A stretch of DNA of 64,000 nt from Cohnella xylanilytica (GTDB lineage Bacteria; Bacillota; Bacilli; Paenibacillales; Paenibacillaceae): the NCBI RefSeq assembly GCF_014212175.1, contig NZ_JACJVR010000130.1:29379-93378 (forward strand), read 5' to 3'. The notes under the pieces were generated by a model that made no database searches, had not been told where the DNA came from, and worked only from the letters and a program-made list of their open reading frames with translations. Below are positions 25,301 to 34,300 of this stretch, in pieces; position 1 is the stretch's first letter; each line of letters starts with the position of its first letter. The position numbers and the translations under genes are program-made.

Positions 25301-25678
25301 ATGGACACCCGCTTTTTCCCGCCGGTCGGCTTCGGCCCTCGTCCGTTCTTCCGCCCGTTCCCCCATCCCTTCTTCCCGAACCGGTTCCTGTTCCCGTTCT
25401 TCTTCTTCTCGCCGTTCTTCTTCCCCTTCTTCCGCGACGGCGAGCAGAACGAAGGCGTCTATGCCCATCATCAGGTCCGGGCGGGCGATTCGTTGGATCG
25501 GATCGCGCATCAGTACAACATTCCGGCCCCGATTCTGGAGGAAGCGAATCCGCATCTGTCGAATCCGGCCGCTCTGCAGCAAGGCGAGACCGTCGTCATC
25601 CCGAGAATCTCCAACATGCACTGCCAGAAGACGTATGCCGAAGCCGCGATGCCCGCATACCCCATCCAGGGGAAGTGA
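25301..25678 (+). CDS. LysM-domain protein with Phe/Pro-rich N-terminus
   Basis: 125 residues. The start at 25301 follows GGAGG at 7 nt. Residues 1-45 are extremely rich in Phe, Pro and Arg (repeated PFF and RPF elements, with FFFFSPFFFPFF near the end) and form neither a normal signal peptide nor a clean membrane helix. A single LysM domain follows (HHQVRAGDSLDRIAHQYNIPAPILEEANPHLSNPAALQQGETVVIP), which binds peptidoglycan or chitin-like glycans. Similar short LysM proteins occur in spore coats of Bacillales; a coat or cortex-associated role is plausible. Confidence 0.88.
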   Translation: MDTRFFPPVGFGPRPFFRPFPHPFFPNRFLFPFFFFSPFFFPFFRDGEQNEGVYAHHQVRAGDSLDRIAHQYNIPAPILEEANPHLSNPAALQQGETVVIPRISNMHCQKTYAEAAMPAYPIQGK

Positions 25679-25692
25679 CGCCGCGACGGAAA

Positions 25693-25743
25693 AGAGACCG
25701 GGCTTTCGGGCGGCCGCAAGGCCGCCGTACTCGTTCGGTCTCT
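25693..25743. terminator. Bidirectional terminator between LysM and aldo/keto reductase genes
   Basis: AGAGACC (25693-25699) pairs with GGTCTCT (25737-25743), enclosing a second stem GGCGGCC-GCAA-GGCCGCC. It is followed by TCTTCTTCT on the plus strand and TTTTCC on the minus strand. It lies between two convergent stops. Confidence 0.85.
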
Positions 25744-25760
25744 CTTCTTCTCATATCCCG

Positions 25761-26708
25761 TTAAGCCAGAATCTCTTCGATGCGGTCGATAACCTCTTGC
25801 GGCAGGACGACGCCGGATGCCTTCGCGTTCTCTTCGAGCTGCGACGGCTTGGTCGCCCCGACCAACGCGCTCGCGACGCCTTCGTGGCGCAGGATCCAGG
25901 CGATCGCCAGCGTGGAGAGGGACAGGCCGAGCTCCTTCGCCACCGCGTCCAGCTTGTCCACCTTGCGAAGGTGGTCGTCCGTCAGGAAGCCCTTGATCCA
26001 CATGTTCGTCTTCGGGTCGCCGGCGCGGCTTCCTTCCGGGAGCGGCTGCCCGAGACGGTACTTCCCCGTCAAGACGCCTTGCGCCAGCGGCGAGAACACG
26101 ACCTGCGAGATGCCGTTCTTCTCGCTGACAGGAAGCACGTCCGCCTCGATGTTGCGGTAGAACATGCTGTATTGCGGCTGGTTGACGACGATGCGATCCA
26201 GCAAATATCGATCCGCGACATGAAGCGCTTCCTGAATCTGGGCCGCCGACCATTCGCTGACGCCGACGTACAGAACCTTGCCTTGGCGGACGAGATCGTC
26301 GATCGTGCGCAGCGTCTCCTCGACGGGCGTATTCGGATCGTACCGATGGCAGTAGAAAATGTCGACGTAATCCTGCTTCAGCCGCTTCAGACTCGCATGA
26401 ACTTGCTCGAAGACGTGCTTGCGGGACAAGCCCCGGTCGTTCGGCCCTTCGCCCATCGGCCAGAACGCCTTCGTCGCGAGCACGTAGGATTCGCGAGGGT
26501 ACCTCGGCAGCACGTCGCCGAGCATTTTCTCGGCTTCGCCTTGCTCGTAGACGTTGGCCGTATCGATGAAGTTGATGCCCAGCTCGAACGCGCGGTCGAT
26601 CAGCTTGGCGCCGACGTCTTCTCCCACCGTATGCCCGTAGGTCATCCAGCTTCCGAAGCTGATCTCGCTGACTTGCAGACCGCTTCTTCCCAATCTTCGG
26701 TATCTCAT
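25761..26708 (-). CDS. Aldo/keto reductase
   Basis: A 315-residue NADPH-dependent TIM-barrel oxidoreductase. The catalytic tetrad is visible: Asp in NFIDTANVYEQG (with Tyr), Lys in LATKAFW, and His in IFYCHRYD. The NADP-binding C-terminal part is ALVGATKPSQLEENAKA. It belongs to the subgroup related to potassium-channel beta subunits and YghZ, which act on aldehydes such as methylglyoxal or small sugars. Monocistronic as far as can be seen. Confidence 0.93.
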   Translation of the reverse strand: MRYRRLGRSGLQVSEISFGSWMTYGHTVGEDVGAKLIDRAFELGINFIDTANVYEQGEAEKMLGDVLPRYPRESYVLATKAFWPMGEGPNDRGLSRKHVFEQVHASLKRLKQDYVDIFYCHRYDPNTPVEETLRTIDDLVRQGKVLYVGVSEWSAAQIQEALHVADRYLLDRIVVNQPQYSMFYRNIEADVLPVSEKNGISQVVFSPLAQGVLTGKYRLGQPLPEGSRAGDPKTNMWIKGFLTDDHLRKVDKLDAVAKELGLSLSTLAIAWILRHEGVASALVGATKPSQLEENAKASGVVLPQEVIDRIEEILA

Positions 26709-26838
26709 GAATACGCCCTCCTTCGGAGAAAATAAGCCTCGGCGAACCCGATGGGCGGCATCGTGAACGCGTGTTTACAATTTTACCATTCCGGAGCGAG
26801 GTTATCAATCCAGAGAGCGCGGCCGGGCGCGAATGGAC

Positions 26839-26874
26839 ATCAAGGGACGGCGCCGATTCGCGCCGCCCCTTGAT
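26839..26874 (+). terminator. Hairpin with U-tract on the plus strand
   Basis: ATCAAGGG-A-CGGCGC pairs with GCGCCG-C-CCCTTGAT around a 5-nt loop, followed by TTTTCGCTTGCTTTT on the plus strand. No plus-strand gene precedes it. The T-rich side faces the 3' end of the minus-strand MerR gene, so it may block antisense transcription, or act as the MerR 3' hairpin without a U-tract. Confidence 0.55.
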
Positions 26875-26897
26875 TTTCGCTTGCTTTTCGCATCCTC

Positions 26898-27662
26898 TTA
26901 CGCCTGAATGCCCGTGTACGCGAGAATCGCGTCGCGGAGGAATTCCGCCGTTCCCGGCTGCTGGACGTCGTAATGAGCCTTGAAGCGCTCGTCCTCGACG
27001 TACATTCTCCCGAGACCGGCGTGCGCCTCCGGACTGTACTCCGTCCAATAGTGCAGGAGCCAGCGCTTATGAAGCTCGACCGCTTCGCGCGCCTTCTCGC
27101 CCGCCGGATCCCCCGTCTCGAACGCTTCGGCCAGCTTGCGGGTCAATTCCTCGGCGAGGCGGGTCGCCTCGGCGTGCTGCTCCTGCGTCATGCCCATCAG
27201 CTTCTCGTTCGAGCGGTTCACGACGTCGTCGCCGTATTTCTCGCGCACCTCCTTGCCGTACTTGTTCTCGTTCTCTTCGATCATCTTCCGCTTGAAGCCT
27301 TCGAATTTATCTTGGTCGCTCATGACCGTTCTCCCTTCCGCTTGCGCGATCGATTGGTCGACGTTGGCGATCAGTCTGTCGAGCTGCTCTCTTCGCTCCA
27401 GAAGCTGGCGGCGATGTTCCCTCAGCGCCTGGACGCCGTCGAAGTCCTTCGAGGAGACGATCTCCTTGATCTTCTCCAGCCCGACGCCGAGCTCCCGGTA
27501 GAACAGAATCTGCTGGAGCCGGTCCACCTCCGCGGGGCCGTAAATCCGGTATCCCGACGAGCTCGCTCTGGCCGGCTTCAGGATGCCGATCTCGTCGTAA
27601 TAGCGGAGCGTCCGGGTACTGATGCCCGCGAGCCTTCCCAGCTTCTGAACCGTGTATTCCAC
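26898..27662 (-). CDS. MerR-family regulator with TipAS domain (TipA/Mta-like)
   Basis: 254 residues. The N-terminal winged helix-turn-helix (VQKLGRLAGISTRTLRYYDEIGILKPARASSSGYRIYGPAEVDRLQQILFYRELG) is followed by a long dimerisation helix (about 75-110) and a C-terminal TipAS drug-binding domain (about 130-254, with LHKRWLLHYWTEYSPEAHAGLGRMYVEDERFKAHYD). Proteins of this type bind thiopeptide or other antibiotics and activate their own promoter or exporters. The promoter upstream (27682-27718) has the long spacer expected for MerR activation. Confidence 0.94.
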   Translation of the reverse strand: MEYTVQKLGRLAGISTRTLRYYDEIGILKPARASSSGYRIYGPAEVDRLQQILFYRELGVGLEKIKEIVSSKDFDGVQALREHRRQLLERREQLDRLIANVDQSIAQAEGRTVMSDQDKFEGFKRKMIEENENKYGKEVREKYGDDVVNRSNEKLMGMTQEQHAEATRLAEELTRKLAEAFETGDPAGEKAREAVELHKRWLLHYWTEYSPEAHAGLGRMYVEDERFKAHYDVQQPGTAEFLRDAILAYTGIQA

Positions 27663-27681
27663 TTCCGATCGCCTCCCGTCG

Positions 27682-27718
27682 ACATAAACGGTACACCTTT
27701 ACGCAGCGTCAAAGTCAA
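27682..27718 (-). promoter_or_regulatory. MerR-type promoter with long spacer
   Basis: On the minus strand TTGACG (27712-27707) and TTATGT (27687-27682) are 19 bp apart (or TTTATG at 18 bp). A dyad centred on GGT-N2-ACC (27689-27696) lies within the spacer. Nineteen-bp spacers with an internal dyad are the hallmark of MerR-activated promoters; here this implies autoactivation. Confidence 0.6.
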
Positions 27719-27755
27719 CCCTCATTTTTGCGCGGCTTCCGACATTTTTCGTTTA

Positions 27756-27785
27756 TTGACAAATGACCCCAACGAATTCTAATAT
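27756..27785 (+). promoter_or_regulatory. Vegetative promoter of greA
   Basis: TTGACA (27756-27761), 18-bp spacer, TAATAT (27780-27785), about 85 bp upstream of the greA start. Confidence 0.6.
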
Positions 27786-27870
27786 GTAAATTTGAACGAC
27801 CCGTCACCGCCCGCCGCAACCGTTGCCATATAAGCTACACTATACCCGATCGATCGAGGAGATGTCAGGG

Positions 27871-28347
27871 ATGTCCAACGAAGAAGTCATCTTGACCGCC
27901 GAAGGCAAGCGGAAGCTCGAGCAAGAGCTCGAACAACTCAAGACGGTCGGCCGCAAGGAGATGGCCGAGAGAATCAAGATCGCGCTGAGCTACGGAGATC
28001 TGAAGGAGAACTTCGAGTACCACTCCGCCAAGAACGACCAAGCGTTCATGGAGACGCGGATCCAGACGATCGAGAAGATGCTCAAGAAGGCGCGCGTCGT
28101 CGAGGGCACCGACGGATCGACGGTCCAGGTCGGCTCGGTCGTCGTCCTCAACGACGTCGAGATGGCCGAGAAGGTCGAATACCAGATCGTCGGCACCGCG
28201 GAAGCGGACGTGCTGCAGAACAAGATCTCGTACGAGAGCCCGATGGGCGCCGCCTTGATGGGCAAGAGCGTCGGGGACAAGATCAGCGTCAACGCCCCGA
28301 TGGGCGTCATCGAGTACGAGCTGCTCGAGATCAGAGCCGGCTCCTGA
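27871..28347 (+). CDS. greA: Transcription elongation factor GreA
   Basis: 158 residues, the normal GreA length. The N-terminal antiparallel coiled coil (LTAEGKRKLEQELEQLKTVGRKEMAERIKIALSYGDLKENFEYHSAKNDQAFMETRIQTIEKML) carries the acidic tip Asp/Glu in YGDLKENFEY that stimulates cleavage of backtracked RNA in RNA polymerase. The C-terminal FKBP-like domain is intact (ISYESPMGAALMGKSVGDKISVNAPMGVIEYELLEI). The start at 27871 has AGGAG 9 nt upstream; the ATG at 27862 is too close to that site. Monocistronic, with its own terminator. Confidence 0.96.
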   Translation: MSNEEVILTAEGKRKLEQELEQLKTVGRKEMAERIKIALSYGDLKENFEYHSAKNDQAFMETRIQTIEKMLKKARVVEGTDGSTVQVGSVVVLNDVEMAEKVEYQIVGTAEADVLQNKISYESPMGAALMGKSVGDKISVNAPMGVIEYELLEIRAGS

Positions 28348-28361
28348 CCGCGCGGACGATC

Positions 28362-28416
28362 AGGGCCATCCCGACCGTCATCCAGAATGACTTGGGGATG
28401 GCCCTATTGTTTTTTC
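28362..28416 (+). terminator. Terminator of greA
   Basis: AGGGCCATCCC (28362-28372) pairs perfectly with GGGATGGCCCT (28395-28405), followed by ATTGTTTTTT. It starts 14 bp after the greA stop. Confidence 0.93.
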
Positions 28417-28475
28417 CTGCGCTAAACCGGTTGCGAAGACGGCCTGAAGGTCAAAATTCCGCAACTACTCCCTGT

Positions 28476-29858
28476 TCAATGTCCCGCGGGAATCGTAACC
28501 TCCGTCTTCCAGTCGATGCCCCACTCGACGAGCAGGTTGGTTACGGACACCCGAAGCTCCTCGGCTTCCTCCCCGAACGGGTTCTCGATGAACGCGTCGT
28601 ATCGCTCGCCGCTTCCGGACCCGCTCTGGCCTATATTCTTCTCTTCCCCGTCGGCGTTAAAGACGCGGACGATCAACGGCAGGTTGACGCTGTTCCGTTC
28701 CCGGTCTTCTTCGCTCATCTCTACGGGTATTGAATTCGGAGTCTCCGATGCTAGCCGCACATAAGGCTTCTTCAATCCTTTATCGGACTCGTATAGGATC
28801 GAGAAGTCGAGCCCGCGTTCATCGTAAATCAATTCGTTCAGCAGGATGTCCGTATGGAGCAGCCGGTCGATCCGCTCGTTCGAATCTATTCGCACCGTGC
28901 CTTGCCGCTTGCCGATGCCCTCTTTAATCTTCGCTCCGTCCAGCGTGAATTCGAAGCCGAGATCCCGGTCCATGTAGCGGACCGATTCCCACTCGATCGC
29001 GATGCGACCGGGACGCTTATTGAACGGCTCGAATCCGACCGCGGAGAAGTTCTCCACGATGCGAGCCTCCCGCGTCTCTCCTTGGTCCGTCCTCAACCGG
29101 ACCGATACCTGCATCGGCTTGCTTCGATCTCCGTTCGGAGCCGAGAACCGGAAGAAGAGACGGTTCTCCGTTGTCCCCAACTCCAACCGGTCCAGCTCCA
29201 GCTTCCGGTCCGCATCGCCGTACGATTGCCCGATGGGATAGGTCTCAACGATCTCGTTGGATGCGCGATAGTCCACCGGCAACGACACGGAGGGCAGCGC
29301 GGTCGCGAACAAGTCTCCCTGGCGGACGGAGAGGTCGATCAATTCGAGACCGCTCCATTCATCCAGCGCTTTGCCGTCTAACCAGAATGGGTTGGTTACG
29401 GCGCGGCCGTACAATCGGCCTTGATAGTAAACCCCTTCGTTCGGAGACCAATTCAATGTAAACAAGGAATGTTCGGACGGATCTGCCTGCCCGTTCTTGA
29501 CCCGGAAGCTTACGACGGGCGCTTCTCCATCCGCCGGCAGCGACTTTAAGCTAACGCTGTAGAAAAAAAAGATATTCGCGCGATTCGCCCAAACCTCGTG
29601 AATCATGACGCTGTCCGACGAGTCCGGCACCGGTATTTCCTTGTCGAAGTCGCGGGTCAGCCCCAGCTTCTCCGCGCGTTCGAGCCCAGGCGTTTTCTCG
29701 TATTGATAGGCTTTGACCTGCTCCCATTTGTCTGCCTTCACGATGCCTCGAGCCCCCGTCTCCGTCGGCTCCCGCCAGAACCAGACGGCGGCAGCGATGG
29801 CCGTGAGCAAGACCGCGATGACGATGCTCGTTATCGGTTTAGCGCGTCGTGGCTCCAT
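28476..29858 (-). CDS. Single-pass membrane protein of unknown function
   Basis: 460 residues, start 29858 after GGAGGG. A short basic N-terminus and one membrane segment (about 9-28, ITSIVIAVLLTAIAAAVWFW) are followed by a large outer region rich in beta strands, with no motif I can name. The outer part seems to contain two or more related beta-sandwich stretches (EVWANRANIFFFYSVSL... and later LELGTTENRLFFRFSA...). It lies 44 bp downstream of the lipoprotein gene at 29903 and the two are likely co-transcribed. Role unknown. Confidence 0.75.
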   Translation of the reverse strand: MEPRRAKPITSIVIAVLLTAIAAAVWFWREPTETGARGIVKADKWEQVKAYQYEKTPGLERAEKLGLTRDFDKEIPVPDSSDSVMIHEVWANRANIFFFYSVSLKSLPADGEAPVVSFRVKNGQADPSEHSLFTLNWSPNEGVYYQGRLYGRAVTNPFWLDGKALDEWSGLELIDLSVRQGDLFATALPSVSLPVDYRASNEIVETYPIGQSYGDADRKLELDRLELGTTENRLFFRFSAPNGDRSKPMQVSVRLRTDQGETREARIVENFSAVGFEPFNKRPGRIAIEWESVRYMDRDLGFEFTLDGAKIKEGIGKRQGTVRIDSNERIDRLLHTDILLNELIYDERGLDFSILYESDKGLKKPYVRLASETPNSIPVEMSEEDRERNSVNLPLIVRVFNADGEEKNIGQSGSGSGERYDAFIENPFGEEAEELRVSVTNLLVEWGIDWKTEVTIPAGH

Positions 29859-29902
29859 GTCGACCCTCCCTCCCTCTCTCTCCCTCTTCCTGCCTTCCAT
29901 GC

Positions 29903-30895
29903 TCAGCCGGATATCGCTTCGCCGTAGACTGTCTCGAAGAACGACAGAATCGAGTCGTTCAGATCCTTAAGCTCTTCCTTGGCCGACAGGGTCATGCTGC
30001 CGAACCGGGCTCCCTCCTCTCCTCCGTGCTGCTCGTACGCGGCCCCTCTCGTCGCATAGCCCTTCTGCTCGCTCGCCAGAGAGAACTCGATCACGCTGTC
30101 CCCGATCGTCTTCGAATCGGTATAGGGCATCGGATCTCCCGGGAACGACTGCTCCTCCGCCCAATCCCGCAGCTTCGGGAAGTAGCTGCCGATCGAAGAG
30201 ATCGCGCAGCCTTGGCAGCCCCCGCCCGTATCGTACGCGACCAGAGACTCCTTGTCGTCGTCGGGGTTCATAAGCTCGAACCGGTAGGAACCGTTCGCTC
30301 CCACCGTCGCCTCCTTGACGATCCATCCTCTCGGGGCGACGACGAGGTAGCCTTGGCCGTCGAAGCCGAGGTTCATCCAATAAGCGGCGAGCGAGTCGGC
30401 TTGATCCTCCGGGATCCGGAACGCGACCGTCGCCAGCGGAGCCTCGGGCACGATGGACGGCGGCGATCCGTTGTCGACTCCGAACGCAGCTTCCGCGCCG
30501 TAAAGCGGCAACTTGACGATCGGATCGCCCTTCCCGGCCTGGAAGCCGACGGTTCCGCTCTCGATCAGGCGCGGCAGCGGATCGCCGTTCGCGTCCAGGC
30601 TCGGCTCCGGAAGCGGAGGCTCGTCGCTGGAGGTCTGCGAAGCCGAAGCGGACGGCGCCGGGGTCGCGCTTACGGATGCGGATGCGGTTGGAGATGGGGC
30701 TGCTGGTAAAGATGCGGACGAAGTCGGAGATGCGGGATCGGATGCCGAAGCGGATGCTGGTGCAGATACGGATGCGGATACGGATGCAGTCCCGCTAGGC
30801 TCGCCGGCCGAAGAAGCGGGAGTCTTCTCTCCGCATGCGGTTAGACTTACTAAGATAGCGGCTGCGAGGATCGGGGCGGCGATACGTCTGTACAT
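29903..30895 (-). CDS. Lipoprotein with Ser/Ala/Pro linker
   Basis: 330 residues, start 30895 with GGAGGT 6 nt upstream. The signal peptide ends in the lipobox LTAC (Cys21), so the protein is lipid-anchored on the outer face of the membrane. Residues about 22-95 are a low-complexity linker of Ser, Ala, Pro and Thr (repeats of SAS, SAP, SATP). The remaining globular domain (about 100-330) contains two paired cysteines (TGGGCQGCAISS) that could form a redox or metal site. The family is not recognised. Confidence 0.75.
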   Translation of the reverse strand: MYRRIAAPILAAAILVSLTACGEKTPASSAGEPSGTASVSASVSAPASASASDPASPTSSASLPAAPSPTASASVSATPAPSASASQTSSDEPPLPEPSLDANGDPLPRLIESGTVGFQAGKGDPIVKLPLYGAEAAFGVDNGSPPSIVPEAPLATVAFRIPEDQADSLAAYWMNLGFDGQGYLVVAPRGWIVKEATVGANGSYRFELMNPDDDKESLVAYDTGGGCQGCAISSIGSYFPKLRDWAEEQSFPGDPMPYTDSKTIGDSVIEFSLASEQKGYATRGAAYEQHGGEEGARFGSMTLSAKEELKDLNDSILSFFETVYGEAISG

Positions 30896-31044
30896 GAGAT
30901 ACCTCCGGTTGTCGGGTTCGTTGGATTCTCCCATTATAACCCAATTCCGGAACGGCCGCTCCTGCCCGAGGGGCTATTTTCTGATATGATGATAGGTACC
31001 TAGATTTCCGCGCGAACGGGATAAGGAAGGAACCGAACGACCTC

Positions 31045-34000
31045 ATGAAGATGAATTTGACCAACGATCTCGTCAAACAGCTGTGCGGGAGGCTGTCGTA
31101 CGAACGGGGGACCGCCTACTTCCGTTCCGGCAAAACCGTGCTGACCGTCTACGATCCCGAGACTCCCTTGTACGAAGGAACGGTTCTCGGGGGCAAAACC
31201 GAATACCGCGCCTCCGTCCGAATCGGACCGAACGGCCGCTGGGCAGCCGAATGCACCTGCCCGTCGCTCGGCTCCTACGATCTGTTCTGCTCCCATGCCG
31301 CGGCCGTCCTGCTCTCCGCTCTCGACGTCCGGAAGGCGGAGAAGACGCCCGCATCGCAACCCGAACCTGAAGAGAGGCTCAGCTGCGAGCCGGAACGCTT
31401 GGAGTCCGAGTTGTCCGAGCGCGTTCTTCGCCTGTTCGGACCGGGAGGCGGCCTCAAGGAGCCGGTGCTTAGGCTGTTCGACGAGCGGGAGGTTCTCGGC
31501 CTGGAATGGACGTTGTCTCCCGTCCCGTCCGGCAACCGAGGATACTTGTTCGGCATCGCGATGAAGCTGGGGCGGAATCGCCTGTATCCGGTGTCGAAAA
31601 TCAGGGAGTTCCTCGACCTCGCGGGCCGAGGCGAAGCGGTCGAGCTGAATCGGCACTTCGTCTACGATCCCGGGATACACGTCTTCGCTCCGGAGGACGA
31701 GGCCGTCCTCCGCGAGCTGATCCGCATCCGCGAGAACGAATGGCTGTACCGGGAAGCGTCCGGCCTGTTCGGGCCGGCCGCCCGCGGCCAGGCCGCCGAG
31801 AGGACGCTGCTTCTCCGCTCCCCTTCGGTCCGGACGGAGCATGACGGCGAGGCGTACGATCGGCTCGAACGCTCGGACGAGCCGCTGCCGGTCCGCTTCG
31901 AATTCGATCAAGCGACGGGCGGCGGCTTCGGGCTCCAGATCGAAGGCCTCGAGCGGGTGACCGCGATGGAAGCATACGGCTGCATTCTGCAAGGCGGGAA
32001 GCTGCGCGCGGCGTCGCCCGAAGTTTGCCGCCGCGTCGCGGAGCTGAAGCGATGGGTCGCGGACGCCGGCGTTCGCCGGATCCCGATCCGGGCCGATGAG
32101 GCGGAGGCTTACGTGGAACGCGTCCTGCCTGGCTTGATGGAGCTGGGAAGCGTGAACGTCTCTCCTTCGGTCGCCGACAAGATGGTCCGGACGCCCCTTC
32201 AGGCCAAGCTGTATTTGGACCGGGTCAAGGACCGCCTGCTCGCCGGGCTGGAATTCCGGTACGGGGACATCGTTATCGATCCATCGGAAGCGTCCGGCCG
32301 CCGCCGGGCCGAGAGCCGGATACTCGTGCGGGACGGCGAGAAGGAGAGAGCGATTCTGGCGCTTATGGACCAGAGCTTCGTCGCCAAGACCGAAGGCGGG
32401 TACTTGATCGACGGAGAGGACAACGAGTACGAATTCCTCACGCAGGTCGTGCCCCGGCTGGAGAAGCTGCTGCGAATCTACGCCACTTCCGCCGTCAAAG
32501 AGAGGTTGCACCCTGGGCCCGTTCATCCGCGGGTAACCGTCGAGGTTGACGAGCGAACGGACTGGCTGGAGCTAAGCTTCGATATCGACGGCATTCCCGA
32601 TTCGGCCGTCCGGAACGTCCTGCGCTCCTTGGCGGACAAGCGCAAGTATTACCGGCTTCCGAACGGGGCGCTGCTGCCGCTCGAGAACGAGCGCTTCCGC
32701 GAGATCGTGCGCCTTCTGAACGAATTCGGCATCCGCGGCAAGGAATTGACCGGCTCCTCCCTGCGCCTTCCGGCCGTCCGCGGGCTGCTGCTGACGGATA
32801 CGGGGGATCGCGGTTCCGCCGTCGTGCTGGGCAAGTCGCTGCGGAAGCTGATCGAGAGCCTGCGGAACCCGGACCATTCGGAATTCCCGGTTCCGGAGCG
32901 GCTCCACGCCGAGCTGAGGGATTACCAGAAGTACGGCTTCCAGTGGATGAAGACGCTGGCCCGCTACGGCTTCGGCGGCATACTCGCGGACGACATGGGG
33001 CTCGGCAAGACGGTGCAGAGCATCGCCTACTTGCTCTCGGCGCTGCCCGATATCCGCGCCGAGGGCCGTCCGGCGCTCGTCGTCTGCCCGGCTTCCCTGC
33101 TATACAATTGGCGCAACGAGCTGGGCCGGTTCGCTCCCGACATCCGGGCGATCGTCGCGGACGGCGAGCGCGAACGCCGCGTTTCCCTGCTGACTCGCCT
33201 CGATGCGGACGTCATTATCACCTCGTACCCGCTGCTGAGGCGGGATCTCGACTTGTACGGGAAGACCGAGTTCCATACGATTCTGTTGGATGAAGCCCAG
33301 ACGATCAAGAACCACGCGACCCAGACGGCCAGAGCGGCGAAGGCGATACGATCATCCTATCGGTTCGCGCTGACGGGGACGCCCGTGGAGAACTCCCTCG
33401 ACGATCTGCGGTCGATCTTCGAGGCGGTATTCCCGGGCCTGCTCCCCGGCCGGAAGGAGTTCGCCGAGCTTCCGCGCGAGGCGGTGGCGAAGCGGATCCG
33501 GCCGTTCGTCCTGCGGAGGCTGAAGGCCGACGTCCTGCGGGAGCTTCCGGAGAAGATCGAGACGCTGCAAGCGTCCGAGCTGCTGCCGGAGCAGAAGAAG
33601 CTGTACGTCGCCCATCTGGCCAAGCTCCAGCAGGAGACGCTGAAGCATCTGAGCGTGGACGGCTGGAAGAGGCACAAGATGCGGATCATCGCTGGCCTCA
33701 CCCGTCTGCGCCAGCTCTGCTGCCACCCCGCCCTCTTCGTCGAAGGGTATGATGGAAGCTCGGGCAAGTTCGAGCAGCTGCTCGAACTTGTAGAGGAATG
33801 CCGCAGCGCGGGCAAGCGGATGCTCGTCTTCTCGCAGTTCACCGAGATGCTCGGCCTGATTCGCCGGGAGCTCGGATACCGGGGCGTCTCCTTCTTCTAC
33901 CTGGACGGACAGACCTCCGCCTCCGAACGGATCGAGCTTAGCGCCCGGTTCAACGAAGGCGAGCGGGAAGCGTTCCTCGTCTCGCTGAAGGCCGGCGGCA

Positions 34001-34281
34001 CCGGCCTGAACCTGACCGGGGCCGACACCGTCATCCTGTACGACCTGTGGTGGAACCCGGCCGTCGAGCAGCAGGCGGCGGACCGCGCCCACCGGATCGG
34101 CCAGAAGAAGGTCGTGCAGGTCATTCGGCTCGTCGCCCAGGGCACGGTCGAAGACAAGATGTACGAGCTGCAGCGGAGAAAATCGAACTTGCTGGACGAA
34201 GTCGTCCAAGCCGGAAGCGAATCGTTGTCCGCCCTGTCGGAGCAGGACGTCCGGGAACTGCTGTCGCTCGACGGAAGCTGA
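31045..34281 (+). CDS. SWI2/SNF2-family helicase with SWIM zinc finger
   Basis: A 1078-residue DNA-translocating ATPase. The N-terminal SWIM finger is complete (Cys70-x-Cys72 ... Cys82-x-His84), followed by a bacterial SNF2-associated region. The helicase core has motif I ADDMGLGKTVQS (about 648), motif II LLDEAQTIKN (about 748), motif III ALTGTPVENSLDDL, and the C-terminal lobe with VFSQFTEMLGLI, SLKAGGTGLNLTGAD and QQAADRAHRIGQ (about 1012). Proteins of this design remodel DNA-protein complexes such as stalled RNA polymerase; the exact target is unknown. It stands alone, between the exported-protein operon and a shared terminator. Confidence 0.95.
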   Translation: MKMNLTNDLVKQLCGRLSYERGTAYFRSGKTVLTVYDPETPLYEGTVLGGKTEYRASVRIGPNGRWAAECTCPSLGSYDLFCSHAAAVLLSALDVRKAEKTPASQPEPEERLSCEPERLESELSERVLRLFGPGGGLKEPVLRLFDEREVLGLEWTLSPVPSGNRGYLFGIAMKLGRNRLYPVSKIREFLDLAGRGEAVELNRHFVYDPGIHVFAPEDEAVLRELIRIRENEWLYREASGLFGPAARGQAAERTLLLRSPSVRTEHDGEAYDRLERSDEPLPVRFEFDQATGGGFGLQIEGLERVTAMEAYGCILQGGKLRAASPEVCRRVAELKRWVADAGVRRIPIRADEAEAYVERVLPGLMELGSVNVSPSVADKMVRTPLQAKLYLDRVKDRLLAGLEFRYGDIVIDPSEASGRRRAESRILVRDGEKERAILALMDQSFVAKTEGGYLIDGEDNEYEFLTQVVPRLEKLLRIYATSAVKERLHPGPVHPRVTVEVDERTDWLELSFDIDGIPDSAVRNVLRSLADKRKYYRLPNGALLPLENERFREIVRLLNEFGIRGKELTGSSLRLPAVRGLLLTDTGDRGSAVVLGKSLRKLIESLRNPDHSEFPVPERLHAELRDYQKYGFQWMKTLARYGFGGILADDMGLGKTVQSIAYLLSALPDIRAEGRPALVVCPASLLYNWRNELGRFAPDIRAIVADGERERRVSLLTRLDADVIITSYPLLRRDLDLYGKTEFHTILLDEAQTIKNHATQTARAAKAIRSSYRFALTGTPVENSLDDLRSIFEAVFPGLLPGRKEFAELPREAVAKRIRPFVLRRLKADVLRELPEKIETLQASELLPEQKKLYVAHLAKLQQETLKHLSVDGWKRHKMRIIAGLTRLRQLCCHPALFVEGYDGSSGKFEQLLELVEECRSAGKRMLVFSQFTEMLGLIRRELGYRGVSFFYLDGQTSASERIELSARFNEGEREAFLVSLKAGGTGLNLTGADTVILYDLWWNPAVEQQAADRAHRIGQKKVVQVIRLVAQGTVEDKMYELQRRKSNLLDEVVQAGSESLSALSEQDVRELLSLDGS

Positions 34282-34300
34282 CCGATTCCGGCGAAAAGCA

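Noticed and set aside
31000..32526. 508-codon minus-strand open frame
   Set aside because: Antisense to the SNF2 helicase, whose SWIM and helicase motifs are intact.
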